DNA from: Chitinophagaceae bacterium UBA1930
Lineage (GTDB): Bacteria; Bacteroidota; Bacteroidia; Chitinophagales; Chitinophagaceae
Assembly (NCBI GenBank): GCA_002337145.1
Contig: DDFK01000002.1
Span: 1,736,868-1,800,867, forward strand
Length of the DNA stretch: 64,000 nucleotides
Direction of reading: 5' to 3'
The notes under the pieces were generated by a model that searched no databases, was not told the origin of the DNA, and saw nothing but the letters and a program-made list of their open reading frames with translations. Position numbers and translations under genes: made by a program. The first letter of the stretch is position 1. Every line of letters starts with the position of its first letter. Positions 43,699 through 53,004 of the stretch are shown here, in pieces.

Positions 43699-44301
43699 CT
43701 ACAGCATTGCTTTCAATTTTTCTTTCACACCACTATCCCATTCTTCTTTCAATATAGACAATATGATACTGTCCCTTCTGCCACCACCAACTTTGGGTAC
43801 ATCCTGCCGCAACACGCCTTCTACCGTGCAGCCGATTTTTTTCATGGCTGCTATACTTCTTGCATTGGTATTGTCGGCCCTGAACTCCACACGCAGCATA
43901 CCCATTGTTTCAAAAGCAAACTGCAGCAATAAAAACTTGCAGTGCCTGTTCAACCCAGTTCCCCTGAACCTTTCGCCATACCAGGTGTAACCCAGTTGTA
44001 AAGTTTTGAAGTTAAGCTTCATATCATAGAACCTGGTGCTACCTGCGTATTGCTGCGTTATTTTATCAAACACAATAAAGGGGTACATATGCTTCGCTGT
44101 TCTTCCCTCAACCGCTTGCCCAATATAGCTTTTAAGTTGTTCTTCGCCTGCGGCAGATACCAGACCATACTTCCAGGTATCGGGTTCATGCAAACTAAAT
44201 TCAAGCAGATACTTGCAATCATCTACCACTAATGGTCGCAACAAAACGCAATCATCTTCCAAAACAAAATCCTTTTCAAAATCAAATCGTTCTTCTGCCA
44301 T
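43699..44301 (-). CDS. GNAT-family N-acetyltransferase (RimJ/RimL-like)
   Basis: 200 residues. The acetyl-CoA fold is indicated by LRPLVVDDCKYLLEFSLHEP near the start, a TLQLGYTWYGERFRGTGLN acetyl-CoA loop and the final VEFRADNTNARSIAAMKKIG, a standard end of the RimJ/RimL branch. These acetylate protein N-termini, ribosomal proteins, antibiotics or amino compounds. The substrate is unknown. It is divergent from glmS with a 100-bp gap. Confidence 0.88.
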   Translation of the reverse strand: MAEERFDFEKDFVLEDDCVLLRPLVVDDCKYLLEFSLHEPDTWKYGLVSAAGEEQLKSYIGQAVEGRTAKHMYPFIVFDKITQQYAGSTRFYDMKLNFKTLQLGYTWYGERFRGTGLNRHCKFLLLQFAFETMGMLRVEFRADNTNARSIAAMKKIGCTVEGVLRQDVPKVGGGRRDSIILSILKEEWDSGVKEKLKAML

Positions 44302-44401
44302 TTCGATATACTTTAATATTCCTTAAAATCGTTAATAAGCAGCAAGCAAATTGAGCAAAAAATTTGAATATTGCACCTTCATCATTTAATTTAATAATTC
44401 T

Positions 44402-46240
44402 ATGTGCGGAATAGTTGGTTACACAGGCCCCAGGGAAGCTTACCCCATTGTACTGAAAGGTTTGAAAAGATTGGAATACCGTGGTTACGACAGTACCGGT
44501 GTGGCCTTATTGGACAATGGCAAACTGGACGTTTATAAAAAGAAAGGAAAAGTGGCCGAACTGGAAGAAACATTGGTAGGAAAAAATCTCCATTCGCATA
44601 TCGGCATTGGCCATACCCGTTGGGCAACACATGGCGAGCCAAGCGACAGGAACGCACACCCCCATTTATCCAACAGCGGCAAACTGGCCATGCTGCACAA
44701 CGGCATCATTGAAAACTATGTACCCATTAAAAATGATTTGCTAAAAAAAGGCTACACGTTTAAAAGCGATACAGATACCGAAGTACTGCTGAACTTTATT
44801 GAAGACATTAAGCAGAACAACAATTGTACGCTTGAAGAAGCTTTGCGTATTGCACTGAAACGTATTGTAGGTGCTTACTGCATTTTATTGATTGAGCAGG
44901 ATGACCCCGAAACTATTTACGCTGCAAGAAAAGGAAGCCCATTGGTAATTGGCATTGGCAAGGGCGAACATTTTTTGGCAAGCGATGCCAGTCCCATTAT
45001 TGAATACACCAAAGAAGTGGTGTATGTGAACGATTACGAGATTGCCATTGTACGCCCAGACGAACTGATACTGAAAAACCTGGGCAATGAAAAGCAGACA
45101 CCTTTTATTACCAAGCTGGATATGGAACTTGCTGCCATTGAAAAAGGCGGTTACGAACATTTCATGTTGAAAGAGATACACGAACAACCCGATACCATTC
45201 ATGATTGTTTACGCGGAAGGCTGTTGCCTGAAACGGGGCAGATCATCATGAGTGGTGTGGATGACAACTTAGAGTCGTTGGTAAATGCACAACGCATCGT
45301 AATAGTAGCCTGCGGTACCAGTTGGCATGCGGGGCTGATTGCAGAATACATGATTGAGGAACTTTGCAGGATACCCGTTGAAGTGGAATATGCCAGCGAG
45401 TTCCGCTACCGCAACCCTATCATCAACAAAGGCGATGTAATTATTGCCATTTCGCAAAGTGGCGAAACGGCCGATACATTGGTGGCATTGGAAAAAGCAA
45501 AGGAACAGGGTGCATTTATTTTTGGTGTGGTGAATGTGGTGGGCAGCAGTATTGCACGCATCAGCCATGCAGGTGCCTATACACATGCGGGGCATGAAAT
45601 AGGTGTAGCAAGTACCAAAGCATTCACAGGCCAATTGGCTGTGTTGAGTATGATGGCCTTAAAGATTGCTTATGCAAAAGGCACCATCAACGAAGAGCGT
45701 TACCTGCAATTGATGCGTGACCTGCATGCAGTACCAGAAAAAGTAAAAGAGATATTGCAGGACACCAGCAACATAAAAGCCATTGCCGAAAAATACAAAG
45801 ATGCCAAAGACTTCCTGTTCCTAGGGCGTGGCTACAACTTCCCCGTTGCATTGGAAGGTGCATTGAAGCTGAAAGAGATCAGTTATATACATGCAGAAGG
45901 CTACCCTGCTGCCGAAATGAAGCACGGCCCTATTGCATTGGTTGATGAAAACCTGCCTGTTGTATTTGTGGCAACAAAAGACAGTTATTACGAAAAAATT
46001 GTAAGCAACGTACAGGAAATTAAAGCAAGAAAAGGAAAGGTAATTGCCGTAGCAACCGCAGGCGATGAAGTGATACCGGGTATGAGCAACGATGTAATGT
46101 TTGTACCCGATACCGATGAAGTGATTGCACCATTGCTAAGCACCATTCCCCTACAGTTATTGAGTTACTATGTAGGTATTGCAAAAGGCATTGATGTAGA
46201 TAAACCAAAGAACCTTGCCAAGAGCGTAACGGTTGAATAA
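44402..46240 (+). CDS. glmS: glutamine--fructose-6-phosphate aminotransferase (isomerizing)
   Basis: 612 residues. It begins MCGIVGYTG, so Cys2 is the glutamine-amidotransferase nucleophile, followed by LKRLEYRGYDSTGVAL and GHTRWATHG. Two sugar isomerase domains carry CGTSWHAG, ISQSGETADTL, SLALTKAFTG-like ASTKAFTGQLAV and the closing KNLAKSVTVE. It makes glucosamine-6-phosphate, the first step to peptidoglycan and lipid A (compare lpxB in this window). No glmS ribozyme is seen in the short leader. It is followed by a palindromic repeat region. Confidence 0.97.
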   Translation: MCGIVGYTGPREAYPIVLKGLKRLEYRGYDSTGVALLDNGKLDVYKKKGKVAELEETLVGKNLHSHIGIGHTRWATHGEPSDRNAHPHLSNSGKLAMLHNGIIENYVPIKNDLLKKGYTFKSDTDTEVLLNFIEDIKQNNNCTLEEALRIALKRIVGAYCILLIEQDDPETIYAARKGSPLVIGIGKGEHFLASDASPIIEYTKEVVYVNDYEIAIVRPDELILKNLGNEKQTPFITKLDMELAAIEKGGYEHFMLKEIHEQPDTIHDCLRGRLLPETGQIIMSGVDDNLESLVNAQRIVIVACGTSWHAGLIAEYMIEELCRIPVEVEYASEFRYRNPIINKGDVIIAISQSGETADTLVALEKAKEQGAFIFGVVNVVGSSIARISHAGAYTHAGHEIGVASTKAFTGQLAVLSMMALKIAYAKGTINEERYLQLMRDLHAVPEKVKEILQDTSNIKAIAEKYKDAKDFLFLGRGYNFPVALEGALKLKEISYIHAEGYPAAEMKHGPIALVDENLPVVFVATKDSYYEKIVSNVQEIKARKGKVIAVATAGDEVIPGMSNDVMFVPDTDEVIAPLLSTIPLQLLSYYVGIAKGIDVDKPKNLAKSVTVE

Positions 46241-46248
46241 GAATGGAA

Positions 46249-46343
46249 CGTGAATCGTAAAATCGTGAATCGCTAGAACGGAGAAGACTATTACACCATC
46301 TTGCGATTTACGATTCACGACTAGCGATTCTCGATTCACGATT
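46249..46343. repeat. palindromic repeat cluster between glmS and the DUF4954-like gene
   Basis: Four copies of CGTGAATCG: two forward (46249-46257, 46264-46272) and two inverted (46311-46319, 46332-46340), with CGCTAG and CTAGCG next to the inner ones. The whole could fold into a long hairpin. Related AATCGT / TCGTAAATCG text lies upstream of uxaC's neighbour at 24825-24850. Confidence 0.7.
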
Positions 46344-46370
46344 AATAAAGCATAATCATTATACATACGA

Positions 46371-48596
46371 ATGCCTCAAAACATCATCACCAAAACCTCG
46401 CTTTCTTCTTTGGGTTATGGCTTTGTAAGCACCGAGAACATGCCCAAAGGCAAAGACGAATATTATTTGCGTAACATGCAGAACAGGAGCGGTATCAGTT
46501 ACCGGCAACTGTCTGCCTACGAAATCGAGGTACTTGTCCGCAACCGCAATACCAGCGATGACTGGAACAAGATACTGGTAAGCGATGCATTCAATCCAGA
46601 GCTAGTTAAGAACTGCAAGTTTTACGGCTTGGTACGCATTGGCAAACTGGAACCTTACTGCCTTGCATTCAGCGACCTGAAAGTGCCTGTGGGTCTGTAC
46701 AATTCCACCATCATCAGTTGCGACTTTGGCGACAATGTCTGCATAGACAATGTAAATTACTTGTCACATTATATATTGGGCAACGAAGTGATCATTACCA
46801 ATGTAAATGAACTGATCACCACCAACCATGCAAAGTTTGGTAACGGCATCATCAAACAAGGAGAAAGCGAAAGCATCCGGATATGGCTGGAAGTATGCAA
46901 CGAAAATGGTGGCCGCAAGATATTGCCCTTTAACGGCATGTTACCCGGCGATGCTTACCTATGGAGCAAGTACCGTGATGATGATGCCTTGCTGGAAAAA
47001 TTTAAACAGTTTACCGAACTGCGTTTCAATAAAGACCGTGGCTATTACGGCAAGATTGGCGACCGTACCGTCATCAAAAATTCAGCCATCATAAAAGATG
47101 TATGGATCGGCAGCGATGCCTATATAAAAGGTGCCAACAAATTAAAGAACCTTACCATCAACTCCGGCGAAGAAGGCAAGACCCAGATTGGTGAAGGCTG
47201 CGAAATAGTGAACGGTGTTATTGGTTATGGCTGCAGGATATTTTATGGCGTAAAAGCCGTACGCTTTATTATGGCGTCGCATTCGCAATTAAAGTACGGG
47301 GCAAGGTTAATCAATTCTTATTTAGGTAACAATGCTACCATATCCTGCTGCGAGGTACTGAATTCATTGATCTTTCCCGCACATGAACAGCACCACAACA
47401 ACTCCTTTTTATGTGCTGCATTGGTAATGGGGCAAAGCAATATAGCAGCCGGTGCCACCATTGGCAGCAACCACAATTCACGTGGTGCAGATGGTGAGAT
47501 AGTTGCAGGGCGTGGCTTTTGGCCGGGGCTCTGCGTAAGCCTTAAACACAACAGCAGGTTTGCATCTTTTACCATTTTAACCAAAGGCGATTATCCTGCG
47601 GAACTGAACATACCCATTCCGTTTGCATTGGTAAGCAACGATGTGAGCAAAGACCAGTTGACCGTAATGCCGGGCTATTGGTTCATGTACAATATGTATG
47701 CATTGGCACGCAACAGTTGGAAATACATTGACCGTGACAAACGTGTGGAACGCATACAGCAGCTTGAATACAATTACCTGGCCCCAGATACCATCAATGA
47801 AATTTTTGCATCGCTTACCATATTTGAAGAATGCACGGGTAAAGCCTATTTGCAAAAAACAGATGCTACTGCAACCTTCACCAAAGAAGCATATGTTGCC
47901 AAAGGAAAAGAACTGCTGAACAATAAAGGCAATGCTTTGAAAGGTATTGAAATAACAGCCAACGGGTTTGAAAACACCAAACGCAAAGTGGTTTTTGCCA
48001 AACTTCCAACGGCATACACGCTTTACAAAGACCTCATTGTTTACTATGGCGTTATTGAATTGTTGGAATTTATCAAAGCCAACAATATCAAAACCCTGAG
48101 TGCTTTGGTAGCTGCACTGCCTTCCAAAAACGCAAGGACGGAATGGTTGAATATCGGTGGGCAATTGATGCCTGCAGTAGAAGTAGAAGGGTTGAAAGAC
48201 AAGATCAAAAAAGGCAGTATCAAATCATGGTATGCCATACACCATTTCTATACTACACAAGGCACCAAATATGACTTGCAGAAACTGCAACATGCATTGG
48301 CAAGCCTTGCAGAAATAGAAAATATTTCCATAAAGAAACTGGACAAGCCAACATTTGACCGTTTGCTGAATGCAGCCATTGCCACCAAGGAATGGATGAC
48401 AAAAGGCATTTACGATGCCCGTGCAAAAGATTACAATAGTGAGTTCCGCAAAATGGTGTATGACACCAACGAAGAAATGGACCATGTTATGGGCAAGCTG
48501 GATGACAACAGTTTTATACAGCAACAGAACGAAGACCTCAAAGAATTCAAACAGTCTATCGCCAATTTGAGAAAAGGTTTTTACAGGGCGAAGTAA
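46371..48596 (+). CDS. DUF4954-like protein with left-handed beta-helix
   Basis: 741 residues. It opens LSSLGYGFVSTENMPKG... YYLRNMQNRSGISYRQLSAYEIEVL, which I recognise from the Bacteroidota/spirochaete DUF4954 family. From about 120 to 420 there are hexapeptide-type turns (VIKNSAIIKDVWIGSDAYIKG, IGEGCEIVNGVIGYGCRIFYG, YLGNNATISCCEVLNSLIF, AAGATIGSNHNSRG), as in acyltransferases and sugar-nucleotide enzymes with a left-handed beta-helix. The rest is helical. The resemblance to nucleotidyltransferase helix domains beside glmS is suggestive, but the function is undetermined. Confidence 0.88.
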   Translation: MPQNIITKTSLSSLGYGFVSTENMPKGKDEYYLRNMQNRSGISYRQLSAYEIEVLVRNRNTSDDWNKILVSDAFNPELVKNCKFYGLVRIGKLEPYCLAFSDLKVPVGLYNSTIISCDFGDNVCIDNVNYLSHYILGNEVIITNVNELITTNHAKFGNGIIKQGESESIRIWLEVCNENGGRKILPFNGMLPGDAYLWSKYRDDDALLEKFKQFTELRFNKDRGYYGKIGDRTVIKNSAIIKDVWIGSDAYIKGANKLKNLTINSGEEGKTQIGEGCEIVNGVIGYGCRIFYGVKAVRFIMASHSQLKYGARLINSYLGNNATISCCEVLNSLIFPAHEQHHNNSFLCAALVMGQSNIAAGATIGSNHNSRGADGEIVAGRGFWPGLCVSLKHNSRFASFTILTKGDYPAELNIPIPFALVSNDVSKDQLTVMPGYWFMYNMYALARNSWKYIDRDKRVERIQQLEYNYLAPDTINEIFASLTIFEECTGKAYLQKTDATATFTKEAYVAKGKELLNNKGNALKGIEITANGFENTKRKVVFAKLPTAYTLYKDLIVYYGVIELLEFIKANNIKTLSALVAALPSKNARTEWLNIGGQLMPAVEVEGLKDKIKKGSIKSWYAIHHFYTTQGTKYDLQKLQHALASLAEIENISIKKLDKPTFDRLLNAAIATKEWMTKGIYDARAKDYNSEFRKMVYDTNEEMDHVMGKLDDNSFIQQQNEDLKEFKQSIANLRKGFYRAK

Positions 48597-48875
48597 TAGA
48601 TGCATTTGATTATTCAAGTACAGGAAAGCAATGTCATACTGAGCCTCTCGAAGTATGGCAAACGGAACCGCAGTTCAAAAAAGGTAGTGTATCAGAGATG
48701 TTAGGTTGTTCGGATAGCTATCGAGTAGAAACCAAGTTAGCACTTCTATATACAATCGCCTTCGACAAGCTCAGGCTGACATTTACGCTTCGATAAAAGT
48801 TGAGCTTTGATCTGAACCTTGATGGGTGCGACGCCGAGAAAGTCCAATCTTTAATCTCCAGCTAAGTACATAAAC
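48597..48875. repeat. intergenic inverted-repeat element (MITE/REP-like)
   Basis: The 332-bp gap before the aspartate kinase gene holds no gene. Two imperfect inverted arms are present: ATGTCATACTGAGCCTCTCG (48631 on, continuing to 48658) and GCCTTCGACAAGCTCAGGCT (48758 on, continuing to 48782), about 100 bp apart. A GATGGGTGCGACGCC core follows at 48823-48837. The motif TGAGCNTGTCGAAG is one that I recall as a common intergenic repeat in Bacteroidota. A similar half-arm is at 11.1 kb. Confidence 0.7.
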
Positions 48876-48910
48876 ATAAAAGCCACTCCGCTAAACGGAA
48901 TGGCTTTTAT
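48876..48910 (-). terminator. terminator of the aspartate kinase gene
   Basis: ATAAAAGCCA-c-TCCG pairs with CGGA-a-TGGCTTTTAT around CTAAA; one C-A mismatch. Read on the minus strand, a run of T is part of the stem. It is 18 bp beyond the gene. Confidence 0.8.
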
Positions 48911-48928
48911 AAAAACGGTGCGATTCAA

Positions 48929-50251
48929 TTATTTCAACCCGAACAGGCCTTCATTCAACAATTGCAATGTCTGCGTTTTATAGGTTGCAGGCAACAGCAA
49001 CGAAATGTTGTGCGAGCTTCCTCCATAACTTACCATGGTTACAGGAACTGTACTAATGGCATCAAAGAGCTTCTTCAACACATTATCTGTTGAAGCAATC
49101 TCGTTACCAACAATGGAAATAATGGTATGCTCCTTTTCAACCTCAACCGTACCAAACGGTTCAAGCTCTTTTGTTATTTCTTTTAAAAATGTATCGCTGT
49201 CAATGGTTACGCTTACCGCCACTTCAGAAGTGGTGATCATATCAATGGAAGTCTTGTACTTCTCAAACACTTCAAATATCTTACGCAGAAAGCCATAAGC
49301 CAGCAACATGCGGCTGCTCTTGATCTTGATGGCAATGATGCCATCTTTGGCAGCAACGGCTTTTACGCCACGGCTATTGGCATTCTGTTCAATGGTGGTG
49401 CCTTTGGCATCGGGCTGCATGGTGTTCAACAACTTTACCGGCACATTGTAATGCTGTGCAGGCCATATACAGGCGGGATGCAATATCTTGGCACCAAAGT
49501 AGGCAAGCTCTGCAGCTTCATCAAAGCTCAACTGTTCTATGGCAACGGTTTTGCTTACCACACGAGGATCGTTGTTGTGCATGCCGTCAATATCCGTCCA
49601 TATTTCGCATACACTTGCCTTAACGGCAGCAGCCACCAACGATGCAGTGTAATCGCTACCGCCACGTTTCAGGTTGTCCACTTCTCCCCTTGCATTGCGG
49701 CATATATAACCTTGCGTTACAAACAGCTTCTTATTGGCATGTTGCTGCAATAGCTGTCCAAGTTTTACCTTGATACTGCCAACCTGTGGTTCTTCGTTAC
49801 TGTCAATGGTCATGAACTCCAATGCAGGCAACAGCAAATGGTCAACATCCGATTCTTCCAAATAGATGGAGAACAATTTGGTGCTCAACAGTTCGCCTTG
49901 TGCCAATATATCTTTGTTCAATGCCTCGCTAAAAGATATCTTTAATATGATGTTCAGGAAATCGAAATGTTCTTCAACAATCTTATAGGCTTTTGCCTGG
50001 CATTCTTCTGTCTTCAACAGGTCCATTACAAAATTCTTGTATTGGATCTCCAGCTTATCAATATTCTGTTTGGCAGCTTCCCTATTGCCTTGCGACAAAC
50101 AGTTGCTGATCTCTACCAATGCATTGGTTGTTCCGCTTAATGCACTCAGCACTACAATGGTTGGCTCATCGCCCCTTGTAATCAATTGTGCCACCTGCTG
50201 CATACGTTCCGGCTTGCCAACACTGGTGCCGCCGAATTTCATTACTTTCAT
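48929..50251 (-). CDS. lysC: aspartate kinase, monofunctional
   Basis: 440 residues. KFGGTSVGKPERM at the start, VLSALSGTTNALVEISN, GSDYTASLVAAAVKAS, EIWTDIDGMHNNDPRVV and AYFGAKILHP are the kinase signatures; two ACT-like domains follow (about 300-440) including ITTSEVAVSVTID and SIVGNEIAST. The enzyme phosphorylates aspartate to start lysine, threonine, methionine and diaminopimelate synthesis; the ACT domains imply feedback control. It is not fused to homoserine dehydrogenase, so it is lysC-like, but the exact isozyme is open. No lysine riboswitch was recognised in the 240-bp upstream gap. Confidence 0.95.
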   Translation of the reverse strand: MKVMKFGGTSVGKPERMQQVAQLITRGDEPTIVVLSALSGTTNALVEISNCLSQGNREAAKQNIDKLEIQYKNFVMDLLKTEECQAKAYKIVEEHFDFLNIILKISFSEALNKDILAQGELLSTKLFSIYLEESDVDHLLLPALEFMTIDSNEEPQVGSIKVKLGQLLQQHANKKLFVTQGYICRNARGEVDNLKRGGSDYTASLVAAAVKASVCEIWTDIDGMHNNDPRVVSKTVAIEQLSFDEAAELAYFGAKILHPACIWPAQHYNVPVKLLNTMQPDAKGTTIEQNANSRGVKAVAAKDGIIAIKIKSSRMLLAYGFLRKIFEVFEKYKTSIDMITTSEVAVSVTIDSDTFLKEITKELEPFGTVEVEKEHTIISIVGNEIASTDNVLKKLFDAISTVPVTMVSYGGSSHNISLLLPATYKTQTLQLLNEGLFGLK

Positions 50252-50492
50252 GTGCGTCTTCTGTTTTGTTTGTAGGACACATGGATTTTACAAAGACCCA
50301 AACCCTGGAAAGTAGCTTGTTTCATTTGTCCCCCCGCCCGATTGATGATTTGATTTTTTATTTGAGTTGCAAATGTAATGGCTGGAATATTTTTTCAGTA
50401 AGAATTTTAACCGCAAGAACACGCAATCATTTACTACCAAATGTTAGCCTTGCATAATAGCAAAACCTGTACTTTCATGCAAAGAATAATCT

Positions 50493-50927
50493 ATGGATGT
50501 TTATAGTAAAAAAGTGGAGATCAGGTGGAGCGACCTTGATCCCAACTTTCATTTAAGGCACAGTGTTTATTACGATTGGGGTGCCTATACACGTATCAGC
50601 TTTTTGAACGAAAACGGGCTTACGCCGCAACTGATGATACAGCACCATATTGGCCCCATCATCTTTAGGGAAGAATGCGTATTTAAAAGGGAGATACAGT
50701 TTGGCGATACCGTTGAAGTATTCCTGAAACTGGCCAAGAGTACCAAAGATGCTGCCCGGTGGACGATGATACATGAAGTATGGAAAAACACCGATACATT
50801 GAGTGCCGTTATAACCATTGACGGTGCATGGATCGATACACAGATCCGCAAACTGGCCATACCACCACCTATGTTTGCAGATAAGATGCACCTGCTACCC
50901 AAAACAGAAAATTTTGAATTGGTTTAA
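50493..50927 (+). CDS. acyl-CoA thioesterase, 4HBT hot-dog fold
   Basis: 144 residues. It starts KKVEIRWSDLDPNFHLRHSVYYDWGAYTR: the Asp in SDLDPNFH aligns with the catalytic Asp of 4-hydroxybenzoyl-CoA thioesterases. The second strand pair (REECVFKREIQFGDTVEV) is normal for the family. It hydrolyses an acyl-CoA; the chain length is unknown. It lies 53 bp before an S9 peptidase gene on the same strand; a shared transcript is possible. Confidence 0.87.
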   Translation: MDVYSKKVEIRWSDLDPNFHLRHSVYYDWGAYTRISFLNENGLTPQLMIQHHIGPIIFREECVFKREIQFGDTVEVFLKLAKSTKDAARWTMIHEVWKNTDTLSAVITIDGAWIDTQIRKLAIPPPMFADKMHLLPKTENFELV

Positions 50928-50980
50928 ATACAACCTTGAACAATTAGACCTGAAACTTTCAACTTACAAAAACAATACAG

Positions 50981-52897
50981 ATGAAAAAATTATGCTTGCT
51001 TGTTGGTGCCGGTATGCTATGCATGGCAACCAATGCCCAAAATAAATTAACGCCAGAGAAGCTTTGGCAACTGGGAAGGGTATCTGCCCTTGGCCTAACC
51101 AAAGACAAACAGTTTGTGCTGTACAGTGTTGCCATACCCAATATGGATGAGAACAAGAGCAAAAGAAAGAGTTATAAAATGCCTGTTGGCGGTGGCGATG
51201 CCATTGAAGTAAGCAATGCCGATAGCTTGATGGAGAACGAAAAAATATCTGCCGATGGTAAATACATTATCAGCAGCAACGAAGTGCAGGTAAAAAATGT
51301 AAAGGGATCCGATATTTATAAAGACCTGCCGAAAAGCAATGCCTATGTATTTATTTCTTTGAATTACCGCCACTGGGACACTTGGGAAGATGGCAAATTC
51401 GGCCATGTGTTTGTTGCACCTTATGCAAACGGCAAAGCTGGCGAAGGCAAAGACATTATGCCCAACGAGCCTTACGATTGTCCACAGAAACCTTTTGGTG
51501 GCGATGAAGATTTTGTATGGAACCCCGATGGTAAGCATGTGGTGTACGTTGCCAAAAAAAGTTTCGGTACTGCTTATGCCGTAAGCACCAATACCGATTT
51601 ATACGAATATGATGTAGAAAAAGGCACTACGCGTAACCTTACAGAAAGCAACAAAGGCTACGACATCAGTCCACGCTTCAACAAGCAAGGTCAACTGGCC
51701 TGGCTGCAAATGAAACGCGATGGCTATGAAGCCGACAAGCAGGACATTGTAGTAATGGTAAACGACAAAACCGTGGTTAACCTTACCCGCTTACGTGATG
51801 ACATTCATGTGGAAAGCTTTACCTGGAGCGAGGACGGTAAGAATATCTACTTTACTGCACCCATTAACGGCACACTGCAACTGTTTAAAGTAAACAATAT
51901 TGGTATGCTCATGGTGGTACCTACCATTACCCAAATTACCAAAGGCGATTTTGATGTGGCCGGCATTGTTGGCGAAGCAAACAACAAACTCATTGTATCA
52001 AGAACAGATTTCAACCATGCTGCCGAACTCTATTCCGTTGACGTGGCCAATGGTAACATGCAACAACTCACACATGTAAACGATGCAGCTTACAGCAATC
52101 TTGGTGCATGCAAAAACGAAAGGAAATTCGTTACCACTACCGATGGCAAACAGATGCTGGTATGGGTGGTATATCCACCCAACTTTGATGCCACCAAAAA
52201 ATACCCAACATTATTGTATTGCCAGGGCGGGCCACAATCGCCGCTTACACAGTTCTACTCCTTCCGTTGGAACTTTCAATTGATGGCTTCACAAGGCTAT
52301 ATCGTTGTGGCACCATGCCGCCGTGGCATGCCCGGCTTTGGCACCAAATGGAATGAACAGATCAGTAAGGACTGGGGCGGGCAAGTAATTAAAGATTACC
52401 TCAGTGCCATCGATGCTATAAGTAAGGAAAGCTATGTGGACAAAACCCGCAGGGGCTGCGTAGGTGCTAGCTTTGGCGGCTACTCCGTATTTGCCTTGGA
52501 AGGTCTGCATGAAGGCCGTTTCAAGACATTCATTGCACACGATGGTGTGTTCGATTTCAGGAGCATGTATGGCACAACAGACGAAATGTTTTTTGAGAAT
52601 TGGGAAAAAGGCGGCGCCTATTGGGAAAAGAACAATGCCGTGGCACAACGTTCCTTCAGCCAAAGCCCCAGCAACATGGTAGATAAATGGAACACGCCCA
52701 TCTTCATTATACAAGGTGGCAAAGATTACCGTGTGCCTATTGAGCAAGGCCAGGGTGCATTCCAGGCTGCACAGTTAAAAGGCATCAAAAGCAAGTTCCT
52801 GTACCTGCCCGATGAAAACCATTGGGTGTTAAGTGCACAGAATGCATTGGTTTGGCAAAGGGAATTTTATAGTTGGCTGGATGAGACCTTGAAGTAA
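50981..52897 (+). CDS. secreted S9-family prolyl oligopeptidase-like peptidase
   Basis: 638 residues; signal peptide to about residue 19 (MLCMATNAQ). A beta-propeller with repeated short blades (DISPRFNKQGQLAWLQM, ESFTWSEDGKNIYFTAP) is followed by an alpha/beta-hydrolase domain. The catalytic triad is visible: Ser497 in GASFGGYS, Asp582 in GGKDYRVP and His614 in ENHWVL. Such enzymes cleave after proline or act as acyl-peptidases/dipeptidyl peptidases; periplasmic forms are common in Bacteroidota. There is no catalytic clue to its exact specificity. Confidence 0.93.
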   Translation: MKKLCLLVGAGMLCMATNAQNKLTPEKLWQLGRVSALGLTKDKQFVLYSVAIPNMDENKSKRKSYKMPVGGGDAIEVSNADSLMENEKISADGKYIISSNEVQVKNVKGSDIYKDLPKSNAYVFISLNYRHWDTWEDGKFGHVFVAPYANGKAGEGKDIMPNEPYDCPQKPFGGDEDFVWNPDGKHVVYVAKKSFGTAYAVSTNTDLYEYDVEKGTTRNLTESNKGYDISPRFNKQGQLAWLQMKRDGYEADKQDIVVMVNDKTVVNLTRLRDDIHVESFTWSEDGKNIYFTAPINGTLQLFKVNNIGMLMVVPTITQITKGDFDVAGIVGEANNKLIVSRTDFNHAAELYSVDVANGNMQQLTHVNDAAYSNLGACKNERKFVTTTDGKQMLVWVVYPPNFDATKKYPTLLYCQGGPQSPLTQFYSFRWNFQLMASQGYIVVAPCRRGMPGFGTKWNEQISKDWGGQVIKDYLSAIDAISKESYVDKTRRGCVGASFGGYSVFALEGLHEGRFKTFIAHDGVFDFRSMYGTTDEMFFENWEKGGAYWEKNNAVAQRSFSQSPSNMVDKWNTPIFIIQGGKDYRVPIEQGQGAFQAAQLKGIKSKFLYLPDENHWVLSAQNALVWQREFYSWLDETLK

Positions 52898-52915
52898 TTT
52901 TTTTGTGTTACCAAC

Positions 52916-52960
52916 TGCAGTGCATACATGTACTGCAGTTGCGTCGCACCCATGGGCGGT
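52916..52960. repeat. palindrome plus copy of the GCGTCGCACCC repeat
   Basis: CAACTGCAGT and its complement ACTGCAGTTG flank GCATACATGT (10-bp arms, 10-base loop), immediately followed by GCGTCGCACCCATGGGCGG. The same core occurs at 13.75 and 48.83 kb. It is directly after the S9 peptidase stop and may also act as a terminator although no T run follows. Confidence 0.6.
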
Positions 52961-53004
52961 TGAATGCAACTGGGCAATTGTTTTATGTTATTTTTCGATA
53001 AGCT

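Noticed and set aside
44370..44402. Possible glmS ribozyme
   Set aside because: The leader is too short and none of the ribozyme core sequence is visible.
50252..50492. Lysine riboswitch before the aspartate kinase gene
   Set aside because: No conserved L-box stems were seen in the gap.
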